Source: Polyangiaceae bacterium
Lineage (GTDB): Bacteria; Myxococcota_A; Polyangia; Polyangiales; Polyangiaceae
Direction of reading: 5' to 3'
NCBI GenBank assembly: GCA_020633205.1
Contig: JACKEB010000013.1
Span: forward strand, 434,001 to 498,000
Length of the DNA: 64,000 bases
Shown: positions 53,128 to 61,002 of the stretch, piece after piece
Layout: every line of letters starts with the position of its first letter
Numbering within the stretch: position 1 is the stretch's first letter
The notes under the pieces: model-generated
Told to the model about the DNA's origin: nothing
Seen by the model: the letters and a program-made list of their open reading frames with translations, nothing else
Databases searched by the model: none
Made by a program: the position numbers and the translations under genes

Positions 53128-54300
53128 CTAGCGTAGCATGTCGTCGAACAGGGCTTGATGCGCGTCGATCATGGCGCGCACACTGAAGCAGCGCTCGAAG
53201 CGAGACCGGTTCCGTGCGGCAAAATCTGGAAGCGACTCGCGCTCGTTGGCGGCTCGCAAGATGCGCTCTGCTAGTGCGGCAGGGTCTTTCGGTGGCACGA
53301 CGAAGCCGCTCTCCCCGTCGAGGATCACTTCGGGGTTGCCCCCCACGCTGGTACACAGCACACGCTTGCCCATCGCGAGCGCTTCGCACAGCGCGAGCGG
53401 GAGTCCTTCCCAGAGCGACGGCAACACGTACAAATCGAGGGCTGAAATCACCTGGGGCATGTCTCCCCGGTAGCCCATGAAGCGGAAGCGGTCGCCGAGG
53501 TCCTTCGCTTGGGCTTCGAGCTCTGCGCGAAGCGGGCCGTCCCCGGCGATAGCGAAGCGTACATGCGGTGCCTTCGCGAGGACCTCCCGCGCAGCTTCGA
53601 TCAAGTACGTGATGCCCTTCTGTTTCGAGAGCACGACACCCGTGCCCACTAGAAACTCGCCATCCTGGACGTTGAGTTCGGCGCGGACGCCAGAGCCATC
53701 GACCGTACGGAAACGCTCTCCGTCGATTCCGTTGTGGATCACCTGAACCGGGCGGGGCACGCGCACATCGCGATTCAGCGTCCGCTCAAGATCGTGGCTC
53801 ACGGCGACGATGCGATCCGCCAGACGAATGTAGAGCTTGAACTTCTTGCGAGCGCTCTCGCTCGCGCTGTAGATCTGATTGTGCTCGGAATAGAGCATCG
53901 AGGCGCGAGGGAAGGTGCCGCGCAGAGCGAGCCCAGCGTAGATCAGCGGAGCTGCGTTATGGGCATGAACGATGTCGATTCTTTTATCCGCGAGGAATCG
54001 ACGGATGTCCCGTAGCGCTTCGAAGTCTACCGATACCGGTCCGAGCTTCAACTGGCGCTTCTCTAGAACTAGGCAGTTCTCGGGGGGAAGACTCACCTCG
54101 GAAAACAGCTTGCCCGGGCCGTTTAGACAGATGAGGAAGGGCTCGACGCGGTCCCTGTCGAAGTTCTTCAGCAGGCTGATCACGACCTTCTCTAAGCCGC
54201 CAACATCCAGGTTATTGACGACCATGCACACCCGCGGAGGAGTGCTAGGTGGGCGCACGCGACGCAGCCTACGCTGCACCAATGAGAGCGGTAGGTTCAT
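53128..54300 (-). CDS. Glycosyltransferase family 4
   Basis: The 390-residue protein has the GT-B features of family 4: an N-terminal VNNLDVGGLEKVVISL with the Gly-rich loop, HAHNAAPLIY, IVAVSHDLE, and VIHNGID at the domain junction. In the donor domain it has GVVLSKQKGI, IAGDGPLR, and PSLWEGLPLALCEALAMGKRVLCTSVGG with the E-x7-E motif. It probably adds a sugar to the repeat unit. It is the last gene of a tight minus-strand operon of four (57440 down to 53128) and begins three bases after the stop of the GNAT-like gene. Confidence 0.88.
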   Translation of the reverse strand: MNLPLSLVQRRLRRVRPPSTPPRVCMVVNNLDVGGLEKVVISLLKNFDRDRVEPFLICLNGPGKLFSEVSLPPENCLVLEKRQLKLGPVSVDFEALRDIRRFLADKRIDIVHAHNAAPLIYAGLALRGTFPRASMLYSEHNQIYSASESARKKFKLYIRLADRIVAVSHDLERTLNRDVRVPRPVQVIHNGIDGERFRTVDGSGVRAELNVQDGEFLVGTGVVLSKQKGITYLIEAAREVLAKAPHVRFAIAGDGPLRAELEAQAKDLGDRFRFMGYRGDMPQVISALDLYVLPSLWEGLPLALCEALAMGKRVLCTSVGGNPEVILDGESGFVVPPKDPAALAERILRAANERESLPDFAARNRSRFERCFSVRAMIDAHQALFDDMLR

Positions 54301-54303
54301 GGG

Positions 54304-55419
54304 TCAGATGTCCAGTTCGCCGTCGTACATTGCCCAGCTGTTTTCGGTGAGCACGCGCTTCCGGAAAGCGTCGTCGCGTTCCTTGGGAACGTACGCAATC
54401 AGGTTTCGTTCTCCCGCGCGGCGGAAGAACAAGAGCTTTGGCAGGATCTCGACCACGCTGGTCGTGCCAGCGTAGTAGATGCAGATCGAGACCTTGCCTT
54501 CTTCGTACATGCGCCGAGCGAATGCCAGGACGAGCGCCTCACCGGCGGCTGGCGGGCCGTCCCAAACGGCATCGAGTAGGAAGACCTTGTCCTCTTCCTC
54601 GCGGAACACGACGAAGCCACGCAACGACCCGCTGACGGTGTCCACCATACGGAAGAAGGAGTAGCGTTGCGTCGGATGGTCCGCGTAGCGCCAGTTTAGA
54701 TACGCCGAGTCGCGGGCGCCGGACACATCACACAGCCCGCTGCTCGCGAACTCCAGGGCATCGAAGCTCGCGTCCGCGCGTTGTTGAATGTCGCACGTGA
54801 TGCCGCGCAGCTTGCCGACGGCTAGGCGCAGGTCATTGGCTTGCAAGACGCGATCGCCGATCAGGCTACCGATGCGTGCCGCTGGCGGTACGAGCTTCTC
54901 CCGCAGACGGGGGCCGACGTACGGTTCAAGGCGGGAATCGGTCAGCTCACCGAGCTTGTAGCCGGTACGCAGCGGCTTGACCCACATCACGCTCTGCGCG
55001 ACCGCTTCGTACCCGATGCGTTTGAAGATCGGCCAAGCGAGATTGTTCGGGTAGCCGTAGATGAACTCAAACCCCGCGCTCGCGCTTTGTTCGGCGAGGG
55101 TCCGCTGGAGCTGCAGCGCTGGCCCCGCGATGCGATGCTTCTTGCTGACGAGGAAGTCAGACATCACTCCAGCGTTCACGATCCGATCGCCGACCCGCAC
55201 GCGACGGGGATAGACGCTGGCGCATCCGATCAGCTCGTTGGCCTGGGTGTCCTTGACGAACCACGTCTTCGCCGGGCCAACGGGGTTCGTCTCGTAGAAC
55301 CACGCGAGACGCTTCTCGATCACGTCTTGGATGCGCGAGTCGCTCATGCCTTCGCGCCAAAGGTTGGCGACGGACTTCTGCTCTTCGGGAGGGGCGAGGT
55401 AGGCCTCGTAGCGATTCAT
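54304..55419 (-). CDS. GNAT-family acetyltransferase-like protein
   Basis: The 371-residue protein has an N-terminal GNAT-type region (about 1-150). The strands are AKTWFVKDTQANELIGCASVYP and NAGVMSDFLVSKKHRIAGPALQLQRTL, followed by FIYGYPNNLAWPIFKRIGY, which is typical of GNATs with a pyrophosphate-loop-like RIAGPA segment. A second, degenerate copy of the fold follows (DSAYLNWRYADHP, then LRGFVVFREE). This two-lobed arrangement is common in acetyltransferases of exopolysaccharide clusters. The likely job is acetylation of an amino sugar precursor or the polymer. It starts five bases after the SGNH-like gene. Confidence 0.75.
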   Translation of the reverse strand: MNRYEAYLAPPEEQKSVANLWREGMSDSRIQDVIEKRLAWFYETNPVGPAKTWFVKDTQANELIGCASVYPRRVRVGDRIVNAGVMSDFLVSKKHRIAGPALQLQRTLAEQSASAGFEFIYGYPNNLAWPIFKRIGYEAVAQSVMWVKPLRTGYKLGELTDSRLEPYVGPRLREKLVPPAARIGSLIGDRVLQANDLRLAVGKLRGITCDIQQRADASFDALEFASSGLCDVSGARDSAYLNWRYADHPTQRYSFFRMVDTVSGSLRGFVVFREEEDKVFLLDAVWDGPPAAGEALVLAFARRMYEEGKVSICIYYAGTTSVVEILPKLLFFRRAGERNLIAYVPKERDDAFRKRVLTENSWAMYDGELDI

Positions 55420-55424
55420 CGTTG

Positions 55425-56378
55425 TTACTCCGACAGCCCAGCGCGGCGCACCGCGCGGTTGATGAAGGGGACGAAGGCTTTGGCGGCCTGTTTCTGGCCT
55501 TCGGTCGTCGGATGGCTATCTGTGCCGTCTCCCGACGGATACGCAAGGAAGTTGGATTCACCGCCGGTCAACACGTCGTAGAAATCGAAGACCACCACGT
55601 TCTTCAGCGGGTAGTCCTTCAGCCAACCCTCCGGTGACGCCATCCAAGTGTTGAACTCACGCGCCAGGCGCGCGCGTTCGGCCAGTACCTCAGCGGTGGA
55701 GGGTTTCCCCATCGCCTTCTTCGCGAGCAACTTCAGCAGTGGTTCCTTGTCGAAGCCCGCGGCGTTCGGCGGTGCCGTTAGGTATACGAACAGCTTGTCT
55801 GGGCGCTTCTTGAACTCTGCGAGGAGCTTCTTGAACGTCGCGCGCGCGTTCCACACCGTGAGTTCCGGGCCGGCGGCGTCTCCCGGGGCCTGACCCATGC
55901 CGACGAAGCGGTTGTTCGGGTAGCAAGACTTGAACAGGATCACTTCGTTCACGCCGTCGGTCAGCTTCTCGTCGTTGAAGCGCGCGTGCAGGATCTGATC
56001 CATCTTGGTCTGGAACTTTGGCAGCCAGTCGAAGAGGTCGGTGTTCTCTCCCAGAGTGCTGCCGTAGGACACTTCGTGGACCGCGTAGCCCTCGGCAGAC
56101 AGTAGCTTGCGAAGGCCGCCGCCGTTCTCGTGGGTCGAGTGGATGCTGTCTGCGAGGTCTCGTTCAGGACCAGGGTCAGCAAGGAGTTGGCCACCGACGG
56201 AGTGGTGGATGAACAGCAGATCTAGGTTCTTGCTGGGCTTGGAGTCAGAGAATGACGTCAGATCCATGGACTTGCTCCCGTGATCCGGAACGGAGTGTGC
56301 TTGCCCTCCCACGGGGATGAGCAGCGCACCGAAGATGAACACGCTGGCGGCGAGACCTGCGGTGAGTTTTTTACCCAT
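55425..56378 (-). CDS. Exported SGNH-like protein
   Basis: The 317-residue product has a signal peptide (AGLAASVFIFGALLIP, cleavage near GGQAHS). The domain begins LDLLFIHHSVGGQLL, in which the HHSVG stands where SGNH hydrolases have GDS. It continues with EVILFKSCYPNN and ends with GTDSHPTTEGQKQAAKAF, which carries the Asp-x-x-His-like pair (D-S-H-P). Members act as esterases or O-acyltransferases on carbohydrates. It is likely periplasmic or secreted and would edit acyl groups on the polymer. An AAGGAAA SD precedes the ATG ending at 56378. It sits in the tight four-gene operon with two glycosyltransferases and the GNAT-like gene. Confidence 0.7.
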   Translation of the reverse strand: MGKKLTAGLAASVFIFGALLIPVGGQAHSVPDHGSKSMDLTSFSDSKPSKNLDLLFIHHSVGGQLLADPGPERDLADSIHSTHENGGGLRKLLSAEGYAVHEVSYGSTLGENTDLFDWLPKFQTKMDQILHARFNDEKLTDGVNEVILFKSCYPNNRFVGMGQAPGDAAGPELTVWNARATFKKLLAEFKKRPDKLFVYLTAPPNAAGFDKEPLLKLLAKKAMGKPSTAEVLAERARLAREFNTWMASPEGWLKDYPLKNVVVFDFYDVLTGGESNFLAYPSGDGTDSHPTTEGQKQAAKAFVPFINRAVRRAGLSE

Positions 56379-56396
56379 TTCGATTTCCTTGCGGCA

Positions 56397-57440
56397 TCAA
56401 GCAGTTTCGGCGGTTGCGGTCTGCTGCCGGGTGGGCAGAAGCTCGGGGTCCGTCCAGTCAGGACGGCGTGCATAGCGCAGCAGGCCGTACGCGAAACCGA
56501 GGCCGTGGGAGACGTGAAGCGTGGGGAAGATGGCCCAGACAACCGGTACGGCCCAAACGCCCACTTTGCGCCCAACTCGTACGGCCTCGATCCCCGTGAG
56601 TGCAGCGTAGGCGCCGAAAGCGAACCAGGTAGAAGGTTTGTGAGGGCGGGTGAGGAGCAATACGGCGCCGCCCATCGTCATCATGAATGGCACCGCGGGC
56701 GTTACCCTCGGGAAGCGTCCGCGCTTTAGCAAGGTACGAGCTCTTCCCGTGCCGTACTTGAAGTACTGCTTCGAGAGGCTACGGAACGAATCCCTGGGGT
56801 AATAGTATGCCTCGATCTCCGAGCTCAGGTAGATCTTGCCGCCTGCCTCGAGGATGCGTTGGTTGAGCTCGGAGTCCTCGTTGGTGATCGCGCGTGGATC
56901 ATACATGCCCACTTGCTCGAACACCTCTCGGCGAAACGCGCCGCAGAATACCGTGTCGACGAAACCGTTCTTGTTTGGATCCTTGTATGCTGCACCGCCG
57001 ACGCCGAGTCGGCTCTCCATCGCCGCGCAAAGCGCGCGCTGAAACCAGTTCTCCGCCCTAGCGCGTTGGCTGCCTCCAGCATTCATCGCCCCGGTGTCGA
57101 GCAGCGTTTCGATGCACTTGGTGACGTAGTTGTTCGCGTACTCGCAGTGCGCGTCCAGGCGAACCAGGACATCGCCTTTTGCGATACGGATGATCTCATT
57201 CATCGCAGCGGCCTGGATGCGCTGTGGATTGTCCACCCAGCGCAAGCGAGGTTCCCGCGCGGATAGCTCATCGAGGATCTCTCGAGTGCGATCAGTGCTG
57301 CCGCCGTCGGCCACCACGACTTCGATTCGCTCCGCCGGGTAGTCCTGCGCCAGCGCGTCGGCCACACACTTCTCGATGAACCGCTCCTCGTTCAGACAAG
57401 GAATACCGATGGTCACCAGCGGGAGATCGAGCTCGGGCAT
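56397..57440 (-). CDS. Glycosyltransferase family 2 (ExoA-like) with membrane helices
   Basis: The 347-residue protein has a GT-A domain: TIGIPCLNEERFIEKC, VVVADGGSTDRT with the nucleotide-binding Asp residues, VLVRLDAHCEY with the DxD-equivalent, and a DTVFCGAFRREVFEQVG acceptor region followed by TNEDSELNQRI with the catalytic-base ED. Two or three helices near residues 240-320 anchor it in the membrane. It resembles ExoA of succinoglycan synthesis, which adds a sugar to the lipid-linked intermediate. It is the first gene of the four-gene operon; 18 bases separate it from the SGNH-like gene. Confidence 0.88.
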   Translation of the reverse strand: MPELDLPLVTIGIPCLNEERFIEKCVADALAQDYPAERIEVVVADGGSTDRTREILDELSAREPRLRWVDNPQRIQAAAMNEIIRIAKGDVLVRLDAHCEYANNYVTKCIETLLDTGAMNAGGSQRARAENWFQRALCAAMESRLGVGGAAYKDPNKNGFVDTVFCGAFRREVFEQVGMYDPRAITNEDSELNQRILEAGGKIYLSSEIEAYYYPRDSFRSLSKQYFKYGTGRARTLLKRGRFPRVTPAVPFMMTMGGAVLLLTRPHKPSTWFAFGAYAALTGIEAVRVGRKVGVWAVPVVWAIFPTLHVSHGLGFAYGLLRYARRPDWTDPELLPTRQQTATAETA

Positions 57441-57542
57441 AATTCCGCGAGCCGTAGCACTCCCCGCCTCGAAATGCGAACGCGGATCTTTTACGCCGGC
57501 ATCGGCTGGTTTTCCGTCCGGAGCACCGTACGCAGTTCGATT

Positions 57543-59255
57543 TCAGTTCGAGCTGGGCGGTCTCAACGTCGGGCGACGTCGCGCAACGAGGAACGTGCTG
57601 TCGTCGGCGGCGAGGCCAGAGCCGCGGTATGCGCGGCACATCTCGATCAGTCTTTCGCGCATGGAACCGACGGTCGCGCGGGGGTTGATCGCGACGATCT
57701 GCGAGAAACCCATGCCGAGGCGGTCTGCGCCCAGGGGTTCCCGGCGCTGGTCTTCCATCTCGGTCAGACCGTCGGTGTAGAGTAGCAGCACGTCGTCAAG
57801 CGCCAGGACGCTATGTTCCGAGCGGAAATGGCTCTGGATCATGCCAAGTCCCACGTTCTCGTTCTGTTGCAGGGTGCGAAGTGAGCCGTCGGGACGCACG
57901 ACGAAGGCGGCCGGGTGCCCAGCGCTAACCACCTCGAGCTCTCCCGTGTGGCAGTCGAGTGCAACGCAGGTCATCGTGACGAACGAGTGCTCGGGGAGGT
58001 AACTCATCAAGTACTCGTTGCAGCGACGCATCAGCTCCGGTAGCGGTGCGTTGGTATCCGCCGTGGCCCGCACGAGCGTGTGCAAGCTCGAGGCGACGAG
58101 CGCAGCTTGCAGGCCTTTGCCGCAAACGTCGGCAATCGCCATCAGGACGCGACCGTCGGGGAGCTGCAGCGCGTCGACGTAGTCACCGCCGACCCAGCGG
58201 CAGGGCTCGAAACCAATCGCCAGCTCCAGGCCTTCGAGTTCGAAGGCTCGTGGAACCAGCCCCTCCTGGATTTGCCGAGCCATATCCAGCTCGCGCTCGA
58301 TGAACGCGCTTTGTCGCACCTGGGCCCGCATATCCCAGACGACTTCGGCTTGCTGATACGCTTCAGAAACGAGCGCCACGAGGTTGAGCCACTCGTCGGA
58401 ACCGTAGCGTTCGGGAAACTCTAAGTAGAGTGCGTCGATTCGCTGGTCGGTTGCGATGAGCGGCACCGCGACCACTGACACATCTCGCACTCGACCCGGG
58501 TGGATTACGTCCCCGGTGATTTCGGTGTTGGATGCCAACACCGGCTCGTGGGTGTCCCACAGCTGTTTCAGCACCCGGGGTACGAACTGCAGAGGGCGAT
58601 CGCTGCGGTCGTGGTGCTGTGGCCCGCAAATCACTTGTGGCGTCCGGCCTTGTTCGAGCCGCACGACTGCAGACGAGTTGGCTGGGAAATCGTCGCCCAC
58701 CACGAACTCGCACAGCGTGAACACGCGCAGTCCCCAGTCCTCCACCCGCATCAGCTCGCGACTGAGCTTCATTACCGTGCCCAGGTGCGCCGCACTGATC
58801 TGGGGCGCCGTGCGCAGGGTGGACGGAGGCTGATGGAAGATCGTTGTCGGCTCGTCCTGCTCCGTTGCCGCGGCGGTGCGCATGCGGCTAGAGCTCGGCG
58901 CGTCGACGAGGGGAGACCTGAAATCTGGCACCGAGTTCGAGCGCAGGCGCAGCGTGAACTCGCCAATGCGCACGCCATCGCCTGGGTTCAGCAAGCGTTC
59001 GGCGGCAGGCGTCCCATTGACGTAGGTGCCGTTCTTGCTGCCGAGGTCATGGATCCACCAGCGCCCAAACGGGCCCATCACCAGCTCGGCGTGCGAGCGC
59101 GAAACGCTTGAGTGATTGAGCACCACCTGAGCGTCGGGACGCCTCCCAATGACGTGGTGGCTCCCGGACAATTGGTGAAAGCGAACGCGTTCTTCTCCGA
59201 CTCGTCGGATTTCGAGAAACGCCTTAGCGTTGGTTCGGGATTCGGGACCGCTCAT
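57543..59255 (-). CDS. FHA-GAF-SpoIIE (PP2C-type) Ser/Thr phosphatase
   Basis: The ATG ending at 59255 gives 570 residues (MSGPESRTNAK). An FHA domain lies at about 15-100 (HHVIGRRPDAQVVLNHSSVSRSHAEL and DLGSKNGTYVNG, with the phospho-Thr-binding Arg/Ser/His and Asn). A GAF-like region follows at about 165-310. A SpoIIE/PP2C domain spans about 330-560 with the metal-binding Asp residues in GGDYVDALQL, ADVCGKGLQAAL and YTDGLTEMED. Such phosphatases dephosphorylate STAS proteins in partner switching. The FHA domain suggests control by a Ser/Thr kinase. The STAS protein at 38568-38873 is the only visible candidate substrate in the window. Confidence 0.88.
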   Translation of the reverse strand: MSGPESRTNAKAFLEIRRVGEERVRFHQLSGSHHVIGRRPDAQVVLNHSSVSRSHAELVMGPFGRWWIHDLGSKNGTYVNGTPAAERLLNPGDGVRIGEFTLRLRSNSVPDFRSPLVDAPSSSRMRTAAATEQDEPTTIFHQPPSTLRTAPQISAAHLGTVMKLSRELMRVEDWGLRVFTLCEFVVGDDFPANSSAVVRLEQGRTPQVICGPQHHDRSDRPLQFVPRVLKQLWDTHEPVLASNTEITGDVIHPGRVRDVSVVAVPLIATDQRIDALYLEFPERYGSDEWLNLVALVSEAYQQAEVVWDMRAQVRQSAFIERELDMARQIQEGLVPRAFELEGLELAIGFEPCRWVGGDYVDALQLPDGRVLMAIADVCGKGLQAALVASSLHTLVRATADTNAPLPELMRRCNEYLMSYLPEHSFVTMTCVALDCHTGELEVVSAGHPAAFVVRPDGSLRTLQQNENVGLGMIQSHFRSEHSVLALDDVLLLYTDGLTEMEDQRREPLGADRLGMGFSQIVAINPRATVGSMRERLIEMCRAYRGSGLAADDSTFLVARRRPTLRPPSSN

Positions 59256-60015
59256 GCCAGCGCTCGGGCCATGTGCCCGCAACGAACTCAGAACACGAAA
59301 GTGTCGCCGTCTCTAATATCTGGCGTCAGCTACCGCAACACGGCCGGTTGGCCGAATTCGTGTCTAAGCCGGACGACGGCCCAGACCGGGTCCAGAGTGG
59401 ACGCCCGTCCCGCACCCGCTGAGGCACACTCCTTGCCGTGCTAAGCGCGATCCCGGAGGTCGGTCTTGCGCCCAAGCGTGAAGCAAGATTGAGGAGCACT
59501 CGGTTCCCGTTCGCGGAGGCGCCAAGGGGCGTGCCAGATGCGCACCCCCGGAAACGTAGCGCGTGTGAAACACAGCGCCGCCAAGACGGCGTTTGGCGAA
59601 CACGGCGCCGCTGAAACACGGCGCCGCTGAAACAAGCCCGGAAACTCTTTCCACGGTCCGGCGCGCTGCGTGGACGCTGCTGCTAGCCAAACGATAACGG
59701 CGGTGGCAACGACTTGACCGGTCGACTGCTCCGCGCCGTCCGCATGCGAGAGAAAGAAGGCATGCTGTCGGCCGCGATCACGGGGGCGGTGACCGACGCA
59801 GTTACGACGCGTCTCGCTGCGGCTGCGAATGCTCGAGTTTTCGCGAGCTGGCGCCCGGGAGACGCGAACAAGCGACAAATCAATGGCTTGGAGGGCTCCC
59901 AGCGCTTGCTCCGAGAAACCCGAAAATCGCTTAGCCCTCTGCAGCGCGACTGCGCTACACCTGCCGCCCAGTACGCTCAGGCCAGAGTGTTCGAACGAGT
60001 CAAGAAAGGTCCCTG
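59256..60015. other. 760-base intergenic region upstream of the NAD synthase gene
   Basis: This divergent gap between the phosphatase and nadE genes has no convincing gene. It contains a short tandem repeat (59599-59630). A plus-strand frame at 59714-60016 ends overlapping the nadE start but looks like random GC-rich sequence. Promoters for both genes must lie here. Confidence 0.5.
59599..59630 (+). repeat. Two adjacent identical 16-base units
   Basis: AACACGGCGCCGCTGA occurs twice back to back. A shorter related stretch, AACACAGCGCCG, lies at 59569-59580. The GGCGCC core is palindromic, so each unit could be a protein-binding site. Confidence 0.6.
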
Positions 60016-60987
60016 ATGTTTTCCGCAGACGTTCTCAAGATCGACGCGCCGCAGGTAGCGGACGCGATACAGAAGGCCATCGTCGAGCAGGTGCGCGGCA
60101 CATTGCGGCGTAAAGGGGCGGTTCTCGGACTCAGCGGAGGCATCGACAGTTCGGTCGTCGCGGCGCTTTGCGCGAAAGCTCTAGGCCCCGACCGCGTGTT
60201 GGGGCTGTTCATGCCCGAGCGGGACTCTTCTGATGACGCGCTCACCTTGGGCAAGGCACTCGCCGAGTCTCAGGGGATCCCCACGGAACTGGAAAACATC
60301 AAACCCGCGCTCGAGGGCTTGGGTTGCTACCGACGTCAGGACGACGCGATCCGGATGGTGTTCGCGGACTACGAGCCAGGTGACAAGTTCAAGATCACCT
60401 TGCCGTCGATCTTGGAGGGCAATCGCCTCAACGTTTTCCGCCTCACCATCCAGAAGGCGGACGGTGAGTTGAAGGAGTCTCGCATGGCTCCTGCGGCCTA
60501 CCTTCAGCTCGTGGCTGCGACGAACTTCAAGCAGCGCGTGCGCAAGATGATGGAGTATTACCACGCGGATCGCCTGAACTACGCCGTTGCTGGTACTCCA
60601 AATCGCCTCGAGTACGATCAAGGCTTCTTCGTGAAGCAGGGCGACGGCGCTGCCGATTTGAAGCCCATCGCTCACCTCTACAAGAGCCAGGTGTACCAGC
60701 TTGCCGAGTACTTGGGCGTGCCGGAAGAGATCCGCAAGCGCCCCCCGACGACGGACACCTACTCGATGCCGCAAACGCAAGAGGAGTTCTACTTCGCCTT
60801 GCCGTACGACAAGATGGACCTCTGCTTGTTCGCGCTCAACAACCAAATCCCCGCCGCCGAAGTCGCGGAGGTCTTGGAGCTCAAGCCCGAGCAGGTCGAG
60901 ATCGTCTTCAAAGACATCGAGGCGAAGCGCAGGACCACCAAGTACCTCCACATGGGGCCCATCCTCGTGGAACCACTACACAGCTGA
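60016..60987 (+). CDS. nadE: NAD synthase-like ATP pyrophosphatase
   Basis: The 323-residue protein carries the PP-loop LSGGIDSS at 39-46. It has NadE-type features: VAGTPNRLEYDQGFFVKQGDGAADLKPIAHLYKSQVYQLA (key residues GTPN, Q-G-D-G, KSQV) and RPPTTDTY. No glutaminase domain is present, so it would use ammonia or a partner amidotransferase. The middle region is longer than in standard NadE (about 275 residues). In gene clusters for polysaccharides similar proteins sit beside asparagine synthase-like enzymes, and that is the case here (16 bases to the asnB start). It may make NAD or act on a related carboxylate substrate. Confidence 0.8.
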   Translation: MFSADVLKIDAPQVADAIQKAIVEQVRGTLRRKGAVLGLSGGIDSSVVAALCAKALGPDRVLGLFMPERDSSDDALTLGKALAESQGIPTELENIKPALEGLGCYRRQDDAIRMVFADYEPGDKFKITLPSILEGNRLNVFRLTIQKADGELKESRMAPAAYLQLVAATNFKQRVRKMMEYYHADRLNYAVAGTPNRLEYDQGFFVKQGDGAADLKPIAHLYKSQVYQLAEYLGVPEEIRKRPPTTDTYSMPQTQEEFYFALPYDKMDLCLFALNNQIPAAEVAEVLELKPEQVEIVFKDIEAKRRTTKYLHMGPILVEPLHS

Positions 60988-61002
60988 GGTAGCGATCGCA
61001 CC

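Noticed and set aside
59714..60016. 100-codon frame ending at the nadE start
   Set aside because: It has no good ribosome site, the third-position base pattern is unlike neighbouring genes, and the product is an Arg/Ala-rich sequence with no recognisable features. The overlap with nadE may be chance.
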